From the NCBI GenBank assembly GCA_031254455.1, contig JAIRUI010000008.1, forward strand, positions 1-24,703: a stretch of DNA of 24,703 nucleotides, read 5' to 3'. Shown here in pieces: positions 7,457 to 15,746 of this stretch (its first letter is position 1; every line of letters starts with the position of its first letter). The DNA comes from Chitinispirillales bacterium. GTDB taxonomy: Bacteria; Fibrobacterota; Chitinivibrionia; Chitinivibrionales; Chitinivibrionaceae. Under the pieces are notes generated by a model, which saw only the letters and a list, made by a program, of their open reading frames with translations, searched no databases and was not told where the DNA came from. The position numbers and the translations under genes are program-made.

Positions 7457-8689
7457 ATGAAAAAATCGACAAAATTATTTTTATTTGTACTTACATTTGC
7501 TGTAGAATTATTAGCTCAAGTAATCAACTGGAATGCAACCAACATTACAATAAAAACAGAAACAGAATTAAGAGAATTTGCTGCTCTAAGCAACAATGGT
7601 ATGCATTTTTTCGGTCAAACGCTAACACTCGCTAATGATATTGAATTAAAAAATGGAGAATGGACGCCGATTTGTGAATTCGACGATGAAAGCGACTATA
7701 ATATTGGATTCTACGGAACATTTGACGGTAACAATAAAATTATAAGCGAAGTTTATATTAATCAGCCGCATAAATCGGAGCAGGGATTGTTTGGATATAA
7801 TCAAGGAACAATTAAAAATCTTGGGGTTGTCGTCGATATTAAAGGAAAACAAAATGTCGCAGGATTGGCCGCGCTTAACGGCGGCGCAATTGAAAATTGT
7901 TATGCGTTAGGTACCGTAGTTGGAATGGAGGAGCATGCTACGGTTGGCGGATTGGTAGGATTGAACTGGATAACAATTAATAGTTGCTATGCCGAAGTAA
8001 ATGTAAGTGGAATAAATGAGGTCGGCGGTTTAGCGGGATTAAATTCAAGCGACGGCACGATTACCAATTCCTATGCTACTGGAAACGTAACGGGAACAGG
8101 AACAGATATTGGCGGACTTGTGGGATGGAACGACAATAATATTAAAAATTGCTATGCTGTCGGGAAAGTTATAGGGGGCGGCGGACTTGTGGGATGGAAC
8201 AGTATCGGTTGCACAATTGAGAATTGCTATGCTTTGGAAGACTTTGATAATGAATTTATAGAATATGATAACGGGACAAGTTCCGGCGGTCAGAGAACAT
8301 CGGAAGAGCTAAAACAACAAAGCGCTTACAACAATTGGAACTTTGTCACAACTTGGGCAATTGACCCGACAAAAAACAACGGCTTTCCATATCTGCGAAT
8401 TTTTGACGATAATATGACTTCAATCGCTAATAATTTTACCGTAAAGAGAAACAATTCCGCCTCGTTTGCAGGAATAAAAAACGGAGAAATAAATCTTAAT
8501 CTCAAAGCTGGAAATTATACCGCCGAACTCTATAATTTACAAGGGCGCTTGATAACAAAAACGGATATTAACGCAACAACCGGCGTAAACGCTACTGGTA
8601 TAAAAACCGATAATCTTTCAAAAGGAATGTTTATTCTTAACCTTAAGCAAGCGGGTATATCAATACTGAAACATAAGGTTAGAATTTAG
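7457..8689 (+). CDS. Exported GLUG-repeat protein with T9SS-type C-terminal sorting domain
   Basis: A 410-aa surface or secreted protein. The start is the ATG at 7457, with AAAGG eleven bases upstream; a TTG at 7448 is too close to that SD. Residues 1-21 form a signal peptide (KK, a hydrophobic core, then LLAQ). Residues 30-130 contain TLTLANDIEL and FYGTFDGNNKII elements common in front of GLUG domains. Residues 135-260 hold four or five GLUG-type repeats, with GGLVG/GGLAG and N(S/C)YA motifs forming a likely beta helix. The last 75 residues (NLKAGNYTAELYNLQGRL ... GMFILNLKQAG) match the Por-secretion-tail type that directs export through the type IX system and is then removed. A nearly identical tail ends the broken gene at 23776. 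It follows the phage block by 36 bases but has host-like architecture and is probably not part of the particle. Ligand unknown; adhesion is a plausible role. Confidence 0.82.
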   Translation: MKKSTKLFLFVLTFAVELLAQVINWNATNITIKTETELREFAALSNNGMHFFGQTLTLANDIELKNGEWTPICEFDDESDYNIGFYGTFDGNNKIISEVYINQPHKSEQGLFGYNQGTIKNLGVVVDIKGKQNVAGLAALNGGAIENCYALGTVVGMEEHATVGGLVGLNWITINSCYAEVNVSGINEVGGLAGLNSSDGTITNSYATGNVTGTGTDIGGLVGWNDNNIKNCYAVGKVIGGGGLVGWNSIGCTIENCYALEDFDNEFIEYDNGTSSGGQRTSEELKQQSAYNNWNFVTTWAIDPTKNNGFPYLRIFDDNMTSIANNFTVKRNNSASFAGIKNGEINLNLKAGNYTAELYNLQGRLITKTDINATTGVNATGIKTDNLSKGMFILNLKQAGISILKHKVRI

Positions 8690-8719
8690 ACCCGACGGTT
8701 ATGTTTATTCCTTAATTTA

Positions 8720-8740
8720 TTCTCTAATAAATCCAGAGAA
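8720..8740. terminator. Weak hairpin between convergent genes
   Basis: TTCTCT (8720-8725) and AGAGAA (8735-8740) can pair round a 9-base loop in the 53-base gap between the convergent GLUG and secF genes. A-rich and T-rich flanks could let it act in both directions. The stem is short and GC-poor, so this is a weak candidate. Confidence 0.22.
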
Positions 8741-8742
8741 AT

Positions 8743-9702
8743 TTATCTAATCGGCCACTTTTTATTCCACAGTACAAGTATCGCACAAGCGATATAGAGC
8801 GATGAAAAAGTTCCCGCTATAAAACCAATCGTAAGCGTAACGGCAAAATTCTCAAGCACGTTTCCGGATGCTAAAAATACGAACAATATCGCCAAAACTA
8901 CAAAAAGCGTCGAAGCCGTCGTTATGATATTTCTTGTAAGCGTCTCGTTTACGCTTTTGTTTACAATATCCTCAAAACTCAGTTTATCCAACGCTCTGTT
9001 TCCTATATTTTCTCGAACTCTGTCGAAAATGACTATCGTGGAATTTATAGAATACGCGACTACGGTAAGTATAGCGGCAAGAACCGGAATAGAAAACTCC
9101 CAGCCGGTCAGAGCAAAAAAACCTACGCATATAATTGCGTCATGAGTAAGCGCCACGACCGAAGCGATACCGTAAGGATATTTGAAACGGAACGCTAAAT
9201 ACGCCAAAATCACCAATATAGAAAACAATACCGCCTTAAAAGCGTCCGATTGAAGTTCTTTCCCTACTTTAGGTCCAACAGTTTCACCGCGTAAAACAAC
9301 AAATTTCTTCCCTTGCAAATCTTGATTGAAAGCGGTGGTAATTTTATCTCTGACACTTGTTCCGTCGCCTTGCGTTTTTACCGTTATCTGCATTTCCGTC
9401 CCTTCCGCCTCACCTGCTTTTACAAGTTTAACTTCCGGAGTTCCAAGCCCAAGATTAGAAACGACTTGTCTTATTTTTCCTATCTCCGAACGAACGTCTT
9501 CGTCAAATTTAACCTGTAATTCCGTTCCTCCCGCAAAATCAACGGAAAAATTCAATCCTCTGATAAGCAATGCAACAAAAGAGATAAGAATAAACGTTCC
9601 TGCGACGGCAAACGCTATATTTCTATTTCCGATAAAATTTATATTGGGAACTTTAAAGCCGATATTCTGCGCTTCGTTCTTTGCCTGACTTTCTTTAATC
9701 AT
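8743..9702 (-). CDS. secF: Protein translocase subunit SecF
   Basis: A 319-aa inner-membrane subunit of the SecDF complex, which uses the proton gradient to pull exported proteins across after SecYEG. The first membrane segment (about 29-48) is followed by the family signature FSVDFAGGTELQV (52-64), a periplasmic domain (about 65-135), and then five further membrane segments. The conserved YSINSTIVIFDRVREN motif lies between the later segments. Length is typical of a stand-alone SecF. The ATG at 9702 lies 20 bases after the secD stop, so the two are co-transcribed. Export through Sec is the first step for the signal-peptide proteins elsewhere in the window. Confidence 0.95.
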   Translation of the reverse strand: MIKESQAKNEAQNIGFKVPNINFIGNRNIAFAVAGTFILISFVALLIRGLNFSVDFAGGTELQVKFDEDVRSEIGKIRQVVSNLGLGTPEVKLVKAGEAEGTEMQITVKTQGDGTSVRDKITTAFNQDLQGKKFVVLRGETVGPKVGKELQSDAFKAVLFSILVILAYLAFRFKYPYGIASVVALTHDAIICVGFFALTGWEFSIPVLAAILTVVAYSINSTIVIFDRVRENIGNRALDKLSFEDIVNKSVNETLTRNIITTASTLFVVLAILFVFLASGNVLENFAVTLTIGFIAGTFSSLYIACAILVLWNKKWPIR

Positions 9703-9722
9703 ACTTACTGTTTCTCCGTTTC

Positions 9723-11396
9723 TTAAATACTCAATTTTTTAACTTTGCCGCTTGCGGTAACAACACGAAATACCGTTTTCGTAAATGTCAACGCCGTATA
9801 TAGTGAAACCAAAATACCTATAGTCATGGTAAGGGCAAAACCGCGAACCGGTCCCGAGCCGATGTTATATAATATCAACGCCACCATAACCGTAGTAATA
9901 TTAGCGTCGAAAATCGCCCTAAACGCTCTGGTATATCCCGCTTCCATCGCAGTAATCGGCGCTTTACCCATAGATAATTCTTCTTTAATCCTTTCAAATA
10001 TAAGAACATTGGCGTCAACAGCCATACCTATAAGCAAAATAATTCCGGCAATTCCGGGAAGAGTCAGCGTCGCCGAAAGCCCCGCCATAATTCCTAAAAC
10101 AAAAAGAATATTAAGCAAAACGCCGGTAATTGCAATAATCCCCGACATTTTGTAGCGATATATCATGAACAAGGAAACCAAAATTAAACCGATAAGAGTA
10201 GCCCATGACGCTTTTTCTATCGAATCATAGCCCAAAGAAGGACCGATTACTCTCTCCTCAACGATTTCAACCGGAGCCGGCAACGCTCCCGCTTGAAGAA
10301 CCACAGCCAACGCTTTTGCCTCCTCAAGAGTAAAAGAACCGCTTATTTGAGCGCGTCCCATACCTATTTTTTCATTTATAGTCGGTGCGGAATACACAAA
10401 ATCGTCAAGAACTATCGCTAACCGCTCCCCTATATTTCGCGCCGTAACTTTTTCAAACTCCCGTGCGCCTTTGCTGTTGAACACCAAACTTACAACTGGA
10501 GAATTTGCCTTAAACTGATTATTTGACATCTCTTCACGCGCGGATTCAATATTTTCGCCGCTCATCGCTTCATCGCTTTTTACAAGGTACAAATTATAGT
10601 AACGTAATTTTGAACTTGGATCGGTAGACGCTTTATTTTCCCACAAAAATTTTGAACCTGAAAATCCGTTCGTTTTAAGAGCGGCAACCACGTCCGGACG
10701 TGCGAGAACAGACATAACCGCCGGTTTATCTTTTTCACGTACGGCAATATCTCCGCGTACCGTTATCAGATAGTCCGAAAATTTGTCAACGGAAGTTTCT
10801 TCTTCTTTCGTCGTATCAACACTCTGCGCTTCAGACCCCGAAAGTAAACGCTGTACAGTTTGTTGTTCCTGAGATTGATCATAAGCGCTGTCTATCTGTA
10901 CATTTTCGTTTTTTGCGACTAATTCGTTTTTTAGCGTTTTATCTATCACACGAATAGCTTTTTCCAAGTCGGCGGATGAACGAAGAATGTGAAATTTAAG
11001 CTGCGCCGTGGAACCTAAAACTTCTTTCGCTATTTTTTCGTCGGTAAGCCCCGGAAGTTCGACTATAAGCCTATCACGCCCTTGTTTCTGAATATTCGGT
11101 TCGGTAAGCCCTAACCCGTTTATACGGTTTTCCACGATAGTGTACGCCCTGTCAAGCAAATCGTCGTCGCTCTGATTGTCTTTGTTTCTTTGAACCTCAA
11201 GAACAAGACGCATCCCGCCCTGTAAATCAAGTCCCAAATTTATAATCCTTTTACGAATCTGAGGATCTTCATTTGTAATTCTTCTCTGCTCGTCCGAACT
11301 TTTAGTATAAAGAACGAACGAAGGATAAAGAGTATAAATAGAAGCGCCAACAAAAAAAGTGGTGAGTAAAATAGCCCAAATACTGCTTTTACGCAT
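9723..11396 (-). CDS. secD: Protein translocase subunit SecD
   Basis: A 557-aa partner of SecF. TM1 is at about 7-29, followed by GLDLQGGMRLVLEV (55-68), the family hallmark. A large periplasmic region (about 70-390) includes a Gln/Ser/Glu-rich, low-complexity stretch near 165-205 that looks like a flexible linker insert. Five C-terminal membrane segments include GMAVDANVLIFERIKEE (about 457-473), the conserved proton-path motif. The ATG at 11396 has AAAGG seven bases upstream. The length falls between the E. coli protein (about 615) and the shortest bacterial SecDs. It lies downstream of yip1-like and fliN genes on the same strand, with a 104-base gap before it that may hold its own promoter. 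Confidence 0.95.
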   Translation of the reverse strand: MRKSSIWAILLTTFFVGASIYTLYPSFVLYTKSSDEQRRITNEDPQIRKRIINLGLDLQGGMRLVLEVQRNKDNQSDDDLLDRAYTIVENRINGLGLTEPNIQKQGRDRLIVELPGLTDEKIAKEVLGSTAQLKFHILRSSADLEKAIRVIDKTLKNELVAKNENVQIDSAYDQSQEQQTVQRLLSGSEAQSVDTTKEEETSVDKFSDYLITVRGDIAVREKDKPAVMSVLARPDVVAALKTNGFSGSKFLWENKASTDPSSKLRYYNLYLVKSDEAMSGENIESAREEMSNNQFKANSPVVSLVFNSKGAREFEKVTARNIGERLAIVLDDFVYSAPTINEKIGMGRAQISGSFTLEEAKALAVVLQAGALPAPVEIVEERVIGPSLGYDSIEKASWATLIGLILVSLFMIYRYKMSGIIAITGVLLNILFVLGIMAGLSATLTLPGIAGIILLIGMAVDANVLIFERIKEELSMGKAPITAMEAGYTRAFRAIFDANITTVMVALILYNIGSGPVRGFALTMTIGILVSLYTALTFTKTVFRVVTASGKVKKLSI

Positions 11397-11500
11397 AAAA
11401 AACCTTTCTATTTGCGAAAAATATACCGACTTCCAAAAATAAATTACTTAAATTACGAGCGAAAAAGCAATAGTAAAAGACGGTTCAATTAAAATTCACA

Positions 11501-11764
11501 CTACAAATGTTTAAATTTTTCAGCGGAAGAATAAAGCGTCCCTACTCTAACGCATATTTTATTGTTTTCAACGGTCACCTCTCCTTTGGCAAGAAGTTTC
11601 CCATCGACAAAAACATCGACCGCTTCTCCCGAAAGTCGATTTAATCTAACTAATTTCCCTTTTTTAAGCCTAAGCAATTGGCGCACGCTCATTTTCGTCT
11701 GCCCTAATTGCACCGACACCCCGAGCGGTACGTCAAGTAACATGCTTATTGAATTTGCGGACAT
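11501..11764 (-). CDS. fliN: Very short FliN-type SpoA-domain protein (flagellar motor switch)
   Basis: An 87-aa protein that is almost wholly one SpoA domain. LLDVPLGVSVQLGQTKMSVRQLL (about 9-31) matches the FliN start ('L-x-D-V-P-L-x-x-x-x-x-L-G-x-x-x'), followed by GKLVRLNRLSGEAVDVFVDG and the LAKGEVTVENNKICVRV strands. FliN forms the cytoplasmic ring of the flagellar motor that binds FliM and CheY; the same fold occurs in type III secretion SctQ. E. coli FliN is about 137 aa, so the variable N-terminal region is missing here. A strong AAGGAG precedes the ATG, so the short start looks real. No fliM, fliO, fliP or fliQ lies beside it; its neighbours are a Yip1-like gene 18 bases upstream and secD downstream. 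A stand-alone SpoA protein from another system cannot be excluded. Confidence 0.78.
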   Translation of the reverse strand: MSANSISMLLDVPLGVSVQLGQTKMSVRQLLRLKKGKLVRLNRLSGEAVDVFVDGKLLAKGEVTVENNKICVRVGTLYSSAEKFKHL

Positions 11765-11782
11765 AAAAACTCCTTTTTTTAA

Positions 11783-12361
11783 TCAAATCGGCGGCAGAAA
11801 TTCCGGAATATACGATAAAATCGCCGCTCCAAATAAAAATAGCGACAAAATCACTAAAAACATTGATATTATTATCAGAACAATTACAAACAACATAAGC
11901 ATTTTCAAACAAGAAACGTTATGAACCGCCGATAATCCGAAAACAAACGCCCTGATTTCAAAAATTACAGACGCGGCAATACCGACTACGGGAACGACCA
12001 AAAACACGTTTGCCGCACTGCTGTACGCCAAAACCTTGAAAGTTTGTTTGAAACCAGTTCTTTGAGGAACGAAAAAAAATATCGCCATATGAGCGAAAAA
12101 AGCGAAAACGCACAAAAAAAACAATTTCAAAACAGGCATAAAAATACAAAACAAAATAAGATACCCAAGAATAGATAATAGTCCGTCCGATCGCAAAATT
12201 GACAAAAAAGAAACGCTTTGTACGGCGAATGAAACGCTTGAAACCGTTATAGTAAAAATCAACGATTCTTTAAGCGAATCTCCTTTCGGCATATCCTGTA
12301 AAAAATACTTATAAGGATTTGAAATAATAGATAAAATAGTTGAAACAAATTTTTCTAACAT
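11783..12361 (-). CDS. Yip1-like integral membrane protein
   Basis: A 192-aa membrane protein starting at the ATG at 12361 (MLEKFVSTILSIISNPYKYF). The frame extends upstream to 12436, but that would nearly abut the divergent hldD start and leave no promoter. The 12361 start has AAGG eight bases upstream and gives the usual Yip1 opening, an amphipathic 'I-x-x-P-x-x-x-F' helix. About five membrane segments follow, and GFKQTFKVLAYSSAANVF at mid-protein matches the Yip1-family 'F-x-x-x-x-x-v-x-a-y-s' loop. Bacterial Yip1 proteins are poorly understood and no reaction is implied. It leads a leftward group followed 18 bases later by fliN. Confidence 0.6.
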   Translation of the reverse strand: MLEKFVSTILSIISNPYKYFLQDMPKGDSLKESLIFTITVSSVSFAVQSVSFLSILRSDGLLSILGYLILFCIFMPVLKLFFLCVFAFFAHMAIFFFVPQRTGFKQTFKVLAYSSAANVFLVVPVVGIAASVIFEIRAFVFGLSAVHNVSCLKMLMLFVIVLIIISMFLVILSLFLFGAAILSYIPEFLPPI

Positions 12362-12448
12362 AAAAAACGCCTTAATTTTGCGGTTTTTGTTACTTTTCTC
12401 CACTAAAATAATTATTTTTACTACAAAAGTGCGCATTACGGAGAAAAA
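12362..12448. promoter_or_regulatory. Divergent promoter region between the yip1-like gene and hldD
   Basis: An 87-base AT-rich gap between divergent starts must carry promoters for both operons if each starts where I place it. TAAAAT and AATTAT stretches (about 12402-12415) could serve as -10 boxes in either direction, but I see no convincing -35/-10 pair. GGAG lies six bases before the hldD ATG. Confidence 0.35.
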
Positions 12449-13492
12449 ATGATAGTTGTTACTGGTGCAGCGGGATTTATAGGAAGCGCCGTTATTTGGA
12501 GGCTTAACTTAACCGGAGAAAAAAATATTCTCGCGGTGGATAGTCTGCGTTCAAACGAAAAATGGAAAAATTTATTGGGTTTGTCGTTTTGCAATTACTT
12601 GGACAAAGGTGATTTTATTGAAAAATTAGAAAACGGCGAATTAGAAAACATAGACGTAATTTTTCATCTCGGCGCATGTTCTTCCACTACGCAAAGCGAT
12701 GAAAATTATCTTATAGAAAATAATTACCGTTATACCCTGCGGATTGCGCAGTGGATCGCCAAACACCCAAGGACGCGATTAATCTATGCTTCGTCCGCGG
12801 CGACTTACGGTAACGGAGAAAACGGATATTTAGACAATGAAGCTGAAATTGAGAAATTGCGTCCTCTTAATTGTTACGGTTATTCAAAACAACTTTTTGA
12901 TCTGAAAGCGAAAAACGAAGGATGGTTAAAGAATATAGTCGGATTGAAATATTTTAACGTTTTTGGCCCAAATGAATATCACAAAGGCGACATGAAAAGC
13001 GTAATTTGTAAGGCTTTTGAAAACGCCTACCGTAACGGAAGGATCCGTTTATTCAAATCTTATAACCATCAATACCGCGACGGAGAACAACTAAGAGATT
13101 TCATATATGTTAAAAACGCGGTAGATATTACGCTTTTTTTCTGGAATAAAAATCGTAATATCGGCGGATTATTTAACGTCGGAACAGGAATCGCCAAAAC
13201 TTGGAACGACGTTGCCAAGGCTCTTTTTTGCGCTTGCGGAAGAACCAATATCATAAAAGAAAAAAACGGAAACTTAAATTCCGATAGAATTATCGACGCT
13301 AATACTGGACTTATAGAATATACGGAAATGCCAGAAACACTTAAAAACAGGTATCAATACTATACATGCGCCGACATTTCAAAACTGCGCGACGCCGGTT
13401 ATAATCACAAAGAGTTTTCAATAGAAAACGCTATTGACGATTACGTTAAAAATTATCTTATTGATACAAAGTACTTAGGAGACGAAAAATGA
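12449..13492 (+). CDS. hldD: ADP-L-glycero-D-manno-heptose 6-epimerase HldD
   Basis: A 347-aa extended short-chain dehydrogenase that converts ADP-D-glycero- to ADP-L-glycero-D-manno-heptose, the last step in making the heptose donor for the LPS inner core. TGAAGFIG (5-12) is the NAD(P) loop. ASSAATYG (114-121) supplies the catalytic Ser at 116. CYGYSKQ holds the YXXXK pair (Y143, K147). FNVFGPNEYHKGDM (169-182) carries the second lysine (K179) seen in the E. coli enzyme (K178), which separates HldD from ordinary GalE-type epimerases. E. coli HldD is about 310 aa; the extra residues are mainly in the C-terminal third. The SD is GGAG. Its stop overlaps the next start (ATGA), so it is coupled to the TPR gene. 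It shows the organism makes heptose-containing LPS or another ADP-heptose product. Confidence 0.92.
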   Translation: MIVVTGAAGFIGSAVIWRLNLTGEKNILAVDSLRSNEKWKNLLGLSFCNYLDKGDFIEKLENGELENIDVIFHLGACSSTTQSDENYLIENNYRYTLRIAQWIAKHPRTRLIYASSAATYGNGENGYLDNEAEIEKLRPLNCYGYSKQLFDLKAKNEGWLKNIVGLKYFNVFGPNEYHKGDMKSVICKAFENAYRNGRIRLFKSYNHQYRDGEQLRDFIYVKNAVDITLFFWNKNRNIGGLFNVGTGIAKTWNDVAKALFCACGRTNIIKEKNGNLNSDRIIDANTGLIEYTEMPETLKNRYQYYTCADISKLRDAGYNHKEFSIENAIDDYVKNYLIDTKYLGDEK

Positions 13493-15372
13493 ACAGATTT
13501 ATATTATTTTGCGTTATTGCGGTTTCTATGCTTTCAACGAATGTTTTTGCGGAAGATATTGTTCACTATACTTTAGCAAAGGAGTATTACGCCAGGGGTA
13601 ATTATGATTTGGCGATGGATGAATACAAAAAAGTTCTTTCCGCCTATCCGGATCATTACGAATCTTATTTGGCGCTGGGAGATATTTACAAAATACGCGG
13701 AAATCCTCAGCAGGCGGAAACAAATTATAAAAACGCGTTAAAATATAATGTCGGCTGGACGTATGCGCAAATAAAATTAGCCGATCTTTATGAAACGCAA
13801 AACAGAAACGACGAAGCGCTTAAACTATACCGCGAAGCGCTTAATGGAGCCGACGAGCCCCAAAAAACTCAGATAAACCAAAAAATCGATTCGCTTGTAA
13901 AAAGAGAAACTAAAGAATCGCCTGTCGTAAGCAAACCGGTGACGCAAAAAAATGAAAACAAACCCGTCGTAATAACAAATTCGGCAAAAACATTTTTAGA
14001 TTCGGCAATATACTATTACCAAAGCGGTAATAAAAACTCAAATCCGGCAGAACACAAAAAATCGCTTGATTTTATCTCTAAAGCGTTAAAAGAAAGCCCC
14101 GGTTATCCTGCCGCATATTATTATGCGGGACTTATCAGAAGAAAACTCAATGAAAATGAAAAAGCGAGAATAAATTTTGAACGGGCTGTAAACGATCCCG
14201 AATTAGGATACAACGCGCATTTTTATCTCGGAAAAATTTACGGAGATATGCAAAAATATCAACAAGCGATTGATAATTTGGAGAAATATATCGGCAAAAC
14301 TAATTATGCACAAGGGAAATCGGAAGCGCAAAATCTTATAAATACATACAAAAAACTAATGCAAATCGAAAAAGAAAAAAATCCGCCGATAAACATAAAA
14401 ACATTAGTCGAAAAAGAAATCACAGAGGAAATATCCGTTCTCCCGAAGCAAGTTCCGATACCTGAAATAGAAGTTAGAATCGAACAGAATTTGAGCATGG
14501 CTATAGTTGACAGCGCTACAAACGAAGGACAGGATTTACTGAAAGGCGTAAAATTCTTTTACAACAAAGAATATGACAAAGCGATAGACGAATTCAGAAA
14601 AGTTATTGAAAAATATCCAAGCAAATCATCGGCGGGAAGTGCGGTGTATAACATAGGCGTGTGTCTGTTCAAACTCAAAAATTGGGACGGCGCAAACAAA
14701 GAATTTGCAAACTACGCAAATAGATATCCAAACGGCGCAATGCTTGAAAGCGCAATGTTTTTATCCGGCGTTTCACTTAGAGAACAGACAAAGAATTCCG
14801 GGGCGCAAAAAGTATTTAACGATTATATAAAAAAGTATCGAAACGGAAACTGGGCAGGAAAATCATATGAAAAATTAGGCGACATTTACTCCGATTTGGA
14901 TCAACCGAATCAGGCAATAGACGCTTACAAGCAAGCGGACGCATTAGCTTCAAACAACGAAGATAAACTTTACGCGAAATACAAAACCGCAGAAATTTAC
15001 AACCGTTTGAAAAATTATTCCGTTGCTGAAAAAACGTATTTGGCTGTAATTTCCCTTGGCGCAGAAGCGAAATTAACATCAAAAGTGCCGGAATCATATT
15101 ATCGGCTTGCGGATTATTATTACCTGAATAAACGTTGGAGCGACGCCGCTAATCAATATACAAAAGCGACACGCCTTTTTCCCGACTATTCCGATACCCC
15201 CTGGGGATTGTATCAAACAGCAAACTGTTCCTATCATTCCAATAAATATAAAGAAGCGATTGAAGGATATGATATCTTGAAAGAAAAATTCCCGAATGAT
15301 TATTGGACCAAACAGGCGGAATTCAGAAGGAGCGACGCTGTTTGGAAATATCAGTACAAACAGGGAAATTAG
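13489..15372 (+). CDS. Periplasmic TPR-repeat protein (627 aa)
   Basis: Residues 1-22 form a Sec signal peptide (hydrophobic core ending NVFA then ED), with no lipobox Cys, so the protein is probably periplasmic or outer-membrane associated. TPR units occur at about 25-125 (ALGDIYKIRGNPQQAETNYKNAL style), 165-275 and, after a charged linker (about 285-330), 345-620. The latter group includes GVKFFYNKEYDKAIDEF and YNIGVCLFKLKNWDGANKEF, resembling the YbgF/CpoB and BamD type of repeat. Such proteins act as scaffolds in envelope assembly; the partner is unknown. The ATG overlaps the hldD stop by four bases, tying it to LPS-related expression, and the next gene starts two bases after its stop. 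The role is inferred from fold and location only. Confidence 0.82.
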   Translation: MNRFILFCVIAVSMLSTNVFAEDIVHYTLAKEYYARGNYDLAMDEYKKVLSAYPDHYESYLALGDIYKIRGNPQQAETNYKNALKYNVGWTYAQIKLADLYETQNRNDEALKLYREALNGADEPQKTQINQKIDSLVKRETKESPVVSKPVTQKNENKPVVITNSAKTFLDSAIYYYQSGNKNSNPAEHKKSLDFISKALKESPGYPAAYYYAGLIRRKLNENEKARINFERAVNDPELGYNAHFYLGKIYGDMQKYQQAIDNLEKYIGKTNYAQGKSEAQNLINTYKKLMQIEKEKNPPINIKTLVEKEITEEISVLPKQVPIPEIEVRIEQNLSMAIVDSATNEGQDLLKGVKFFYNKEYDKAIDEFRKVIEKYPSKSSAGSAVYNIGVCLFKLKNWDGANKEFANYANRYPNGAMLESAMFLSGVSLREQTKNSGAQKVFNDYIKKYRNGNWAGKSYEKLGDIYSDLDQPNQAIDAYKQADALASNNEDKLYAKYKTAEIYNRLKNYSVAEKTYLAVISLGAEAKLTSKVPESYYRLADYYYLNKRWSDAANQYTKATRLFPDYSDTPWGLYQTANCSYHSNKYKEAIEGYDILKEKFPNDYWTKQAEFRRSDAVWKYQYKQGN

Positions 15373-15374
15373 TA

Positions 15375-15746
15375 ATGGAACTTTTTGCCGCCATAAACAA
15401 TCTGTCTTCTATTTTTAAGAAACAATTGGAAATTTACAGGCAATTAACCCGACTTACTTCTTCTCTTTCGGCGGAAATCGCACGAACAAAAGGAAATATG
15501 AACGGATTAACCTCAAAATTTGAACAAGAAAACAACTTGCTTGAAGAGGTCGCTAAATTAAAAGAGCAAGCAACGGGCGATATTTCAATTTGGCAAGAAA
15601 ATAAACATAATGCAAACGAACAAGACGTTAAAATCCTTGATAATATTCTCAAAGAAGTTCAGGAAGAAATTATGCGTTTTTTGAATGCGGAAAAAATACT
15701 AAAAAAACAAATAGATTTCTACAGGACAAAAAATGGAACTCAATGA
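15375..15746 (+). CDS. FlgN-like coiled-coil protein (possible flagellar chaperone)
   Basis: A 123-aa soluble helical protein. The start is the ATG at 15375, with AGGGA eight bases upstream; a longer in-frame start at 15303 lies inside the TPR gene. The N-terminal helix (INNLSSIFKKQLEIYRQLT) followed by a second long helix resembles FlgN, the export chaperone for the hook-associated proteins FlgK and FlgL. Heptads continue for most of the length and the C-terminus is Lys-rich. The resemblance is to the general pattern, not to unique residues, so a generic coiled-coil protein is possible. Support comes from context: it overlaps by 14 bases a soluble histidine kinase of the FlrB/FleS type, and a fliN gene lies 3.6 kb away. 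Confidence 0.42.
   Translation: MELFAAINNLSSIFKKQLEIYRQLTRLTSSLSAEIARTKGNMNGLTSKFEQENNLLEEVAKLKEQATGDISIWQENKHNANEQDVKILDNILKEVQEEIMRFLNAEKILKKQIDFYRTKNGTQ

Noticed and set aside
7423..7635. A 70-codon frame at the beginning of the GLUG gene
   Set aside because: It is out of frame with a clear signal peptide and GLUG protein and has no SD.
9326..10155. Open frames of 120 and 136 codons antisense to secF and secD
   Set aside because: They mirror the reverse complement of strongly conserved membrane-protein genes, have no ribosome binding site and no recognisable domain.
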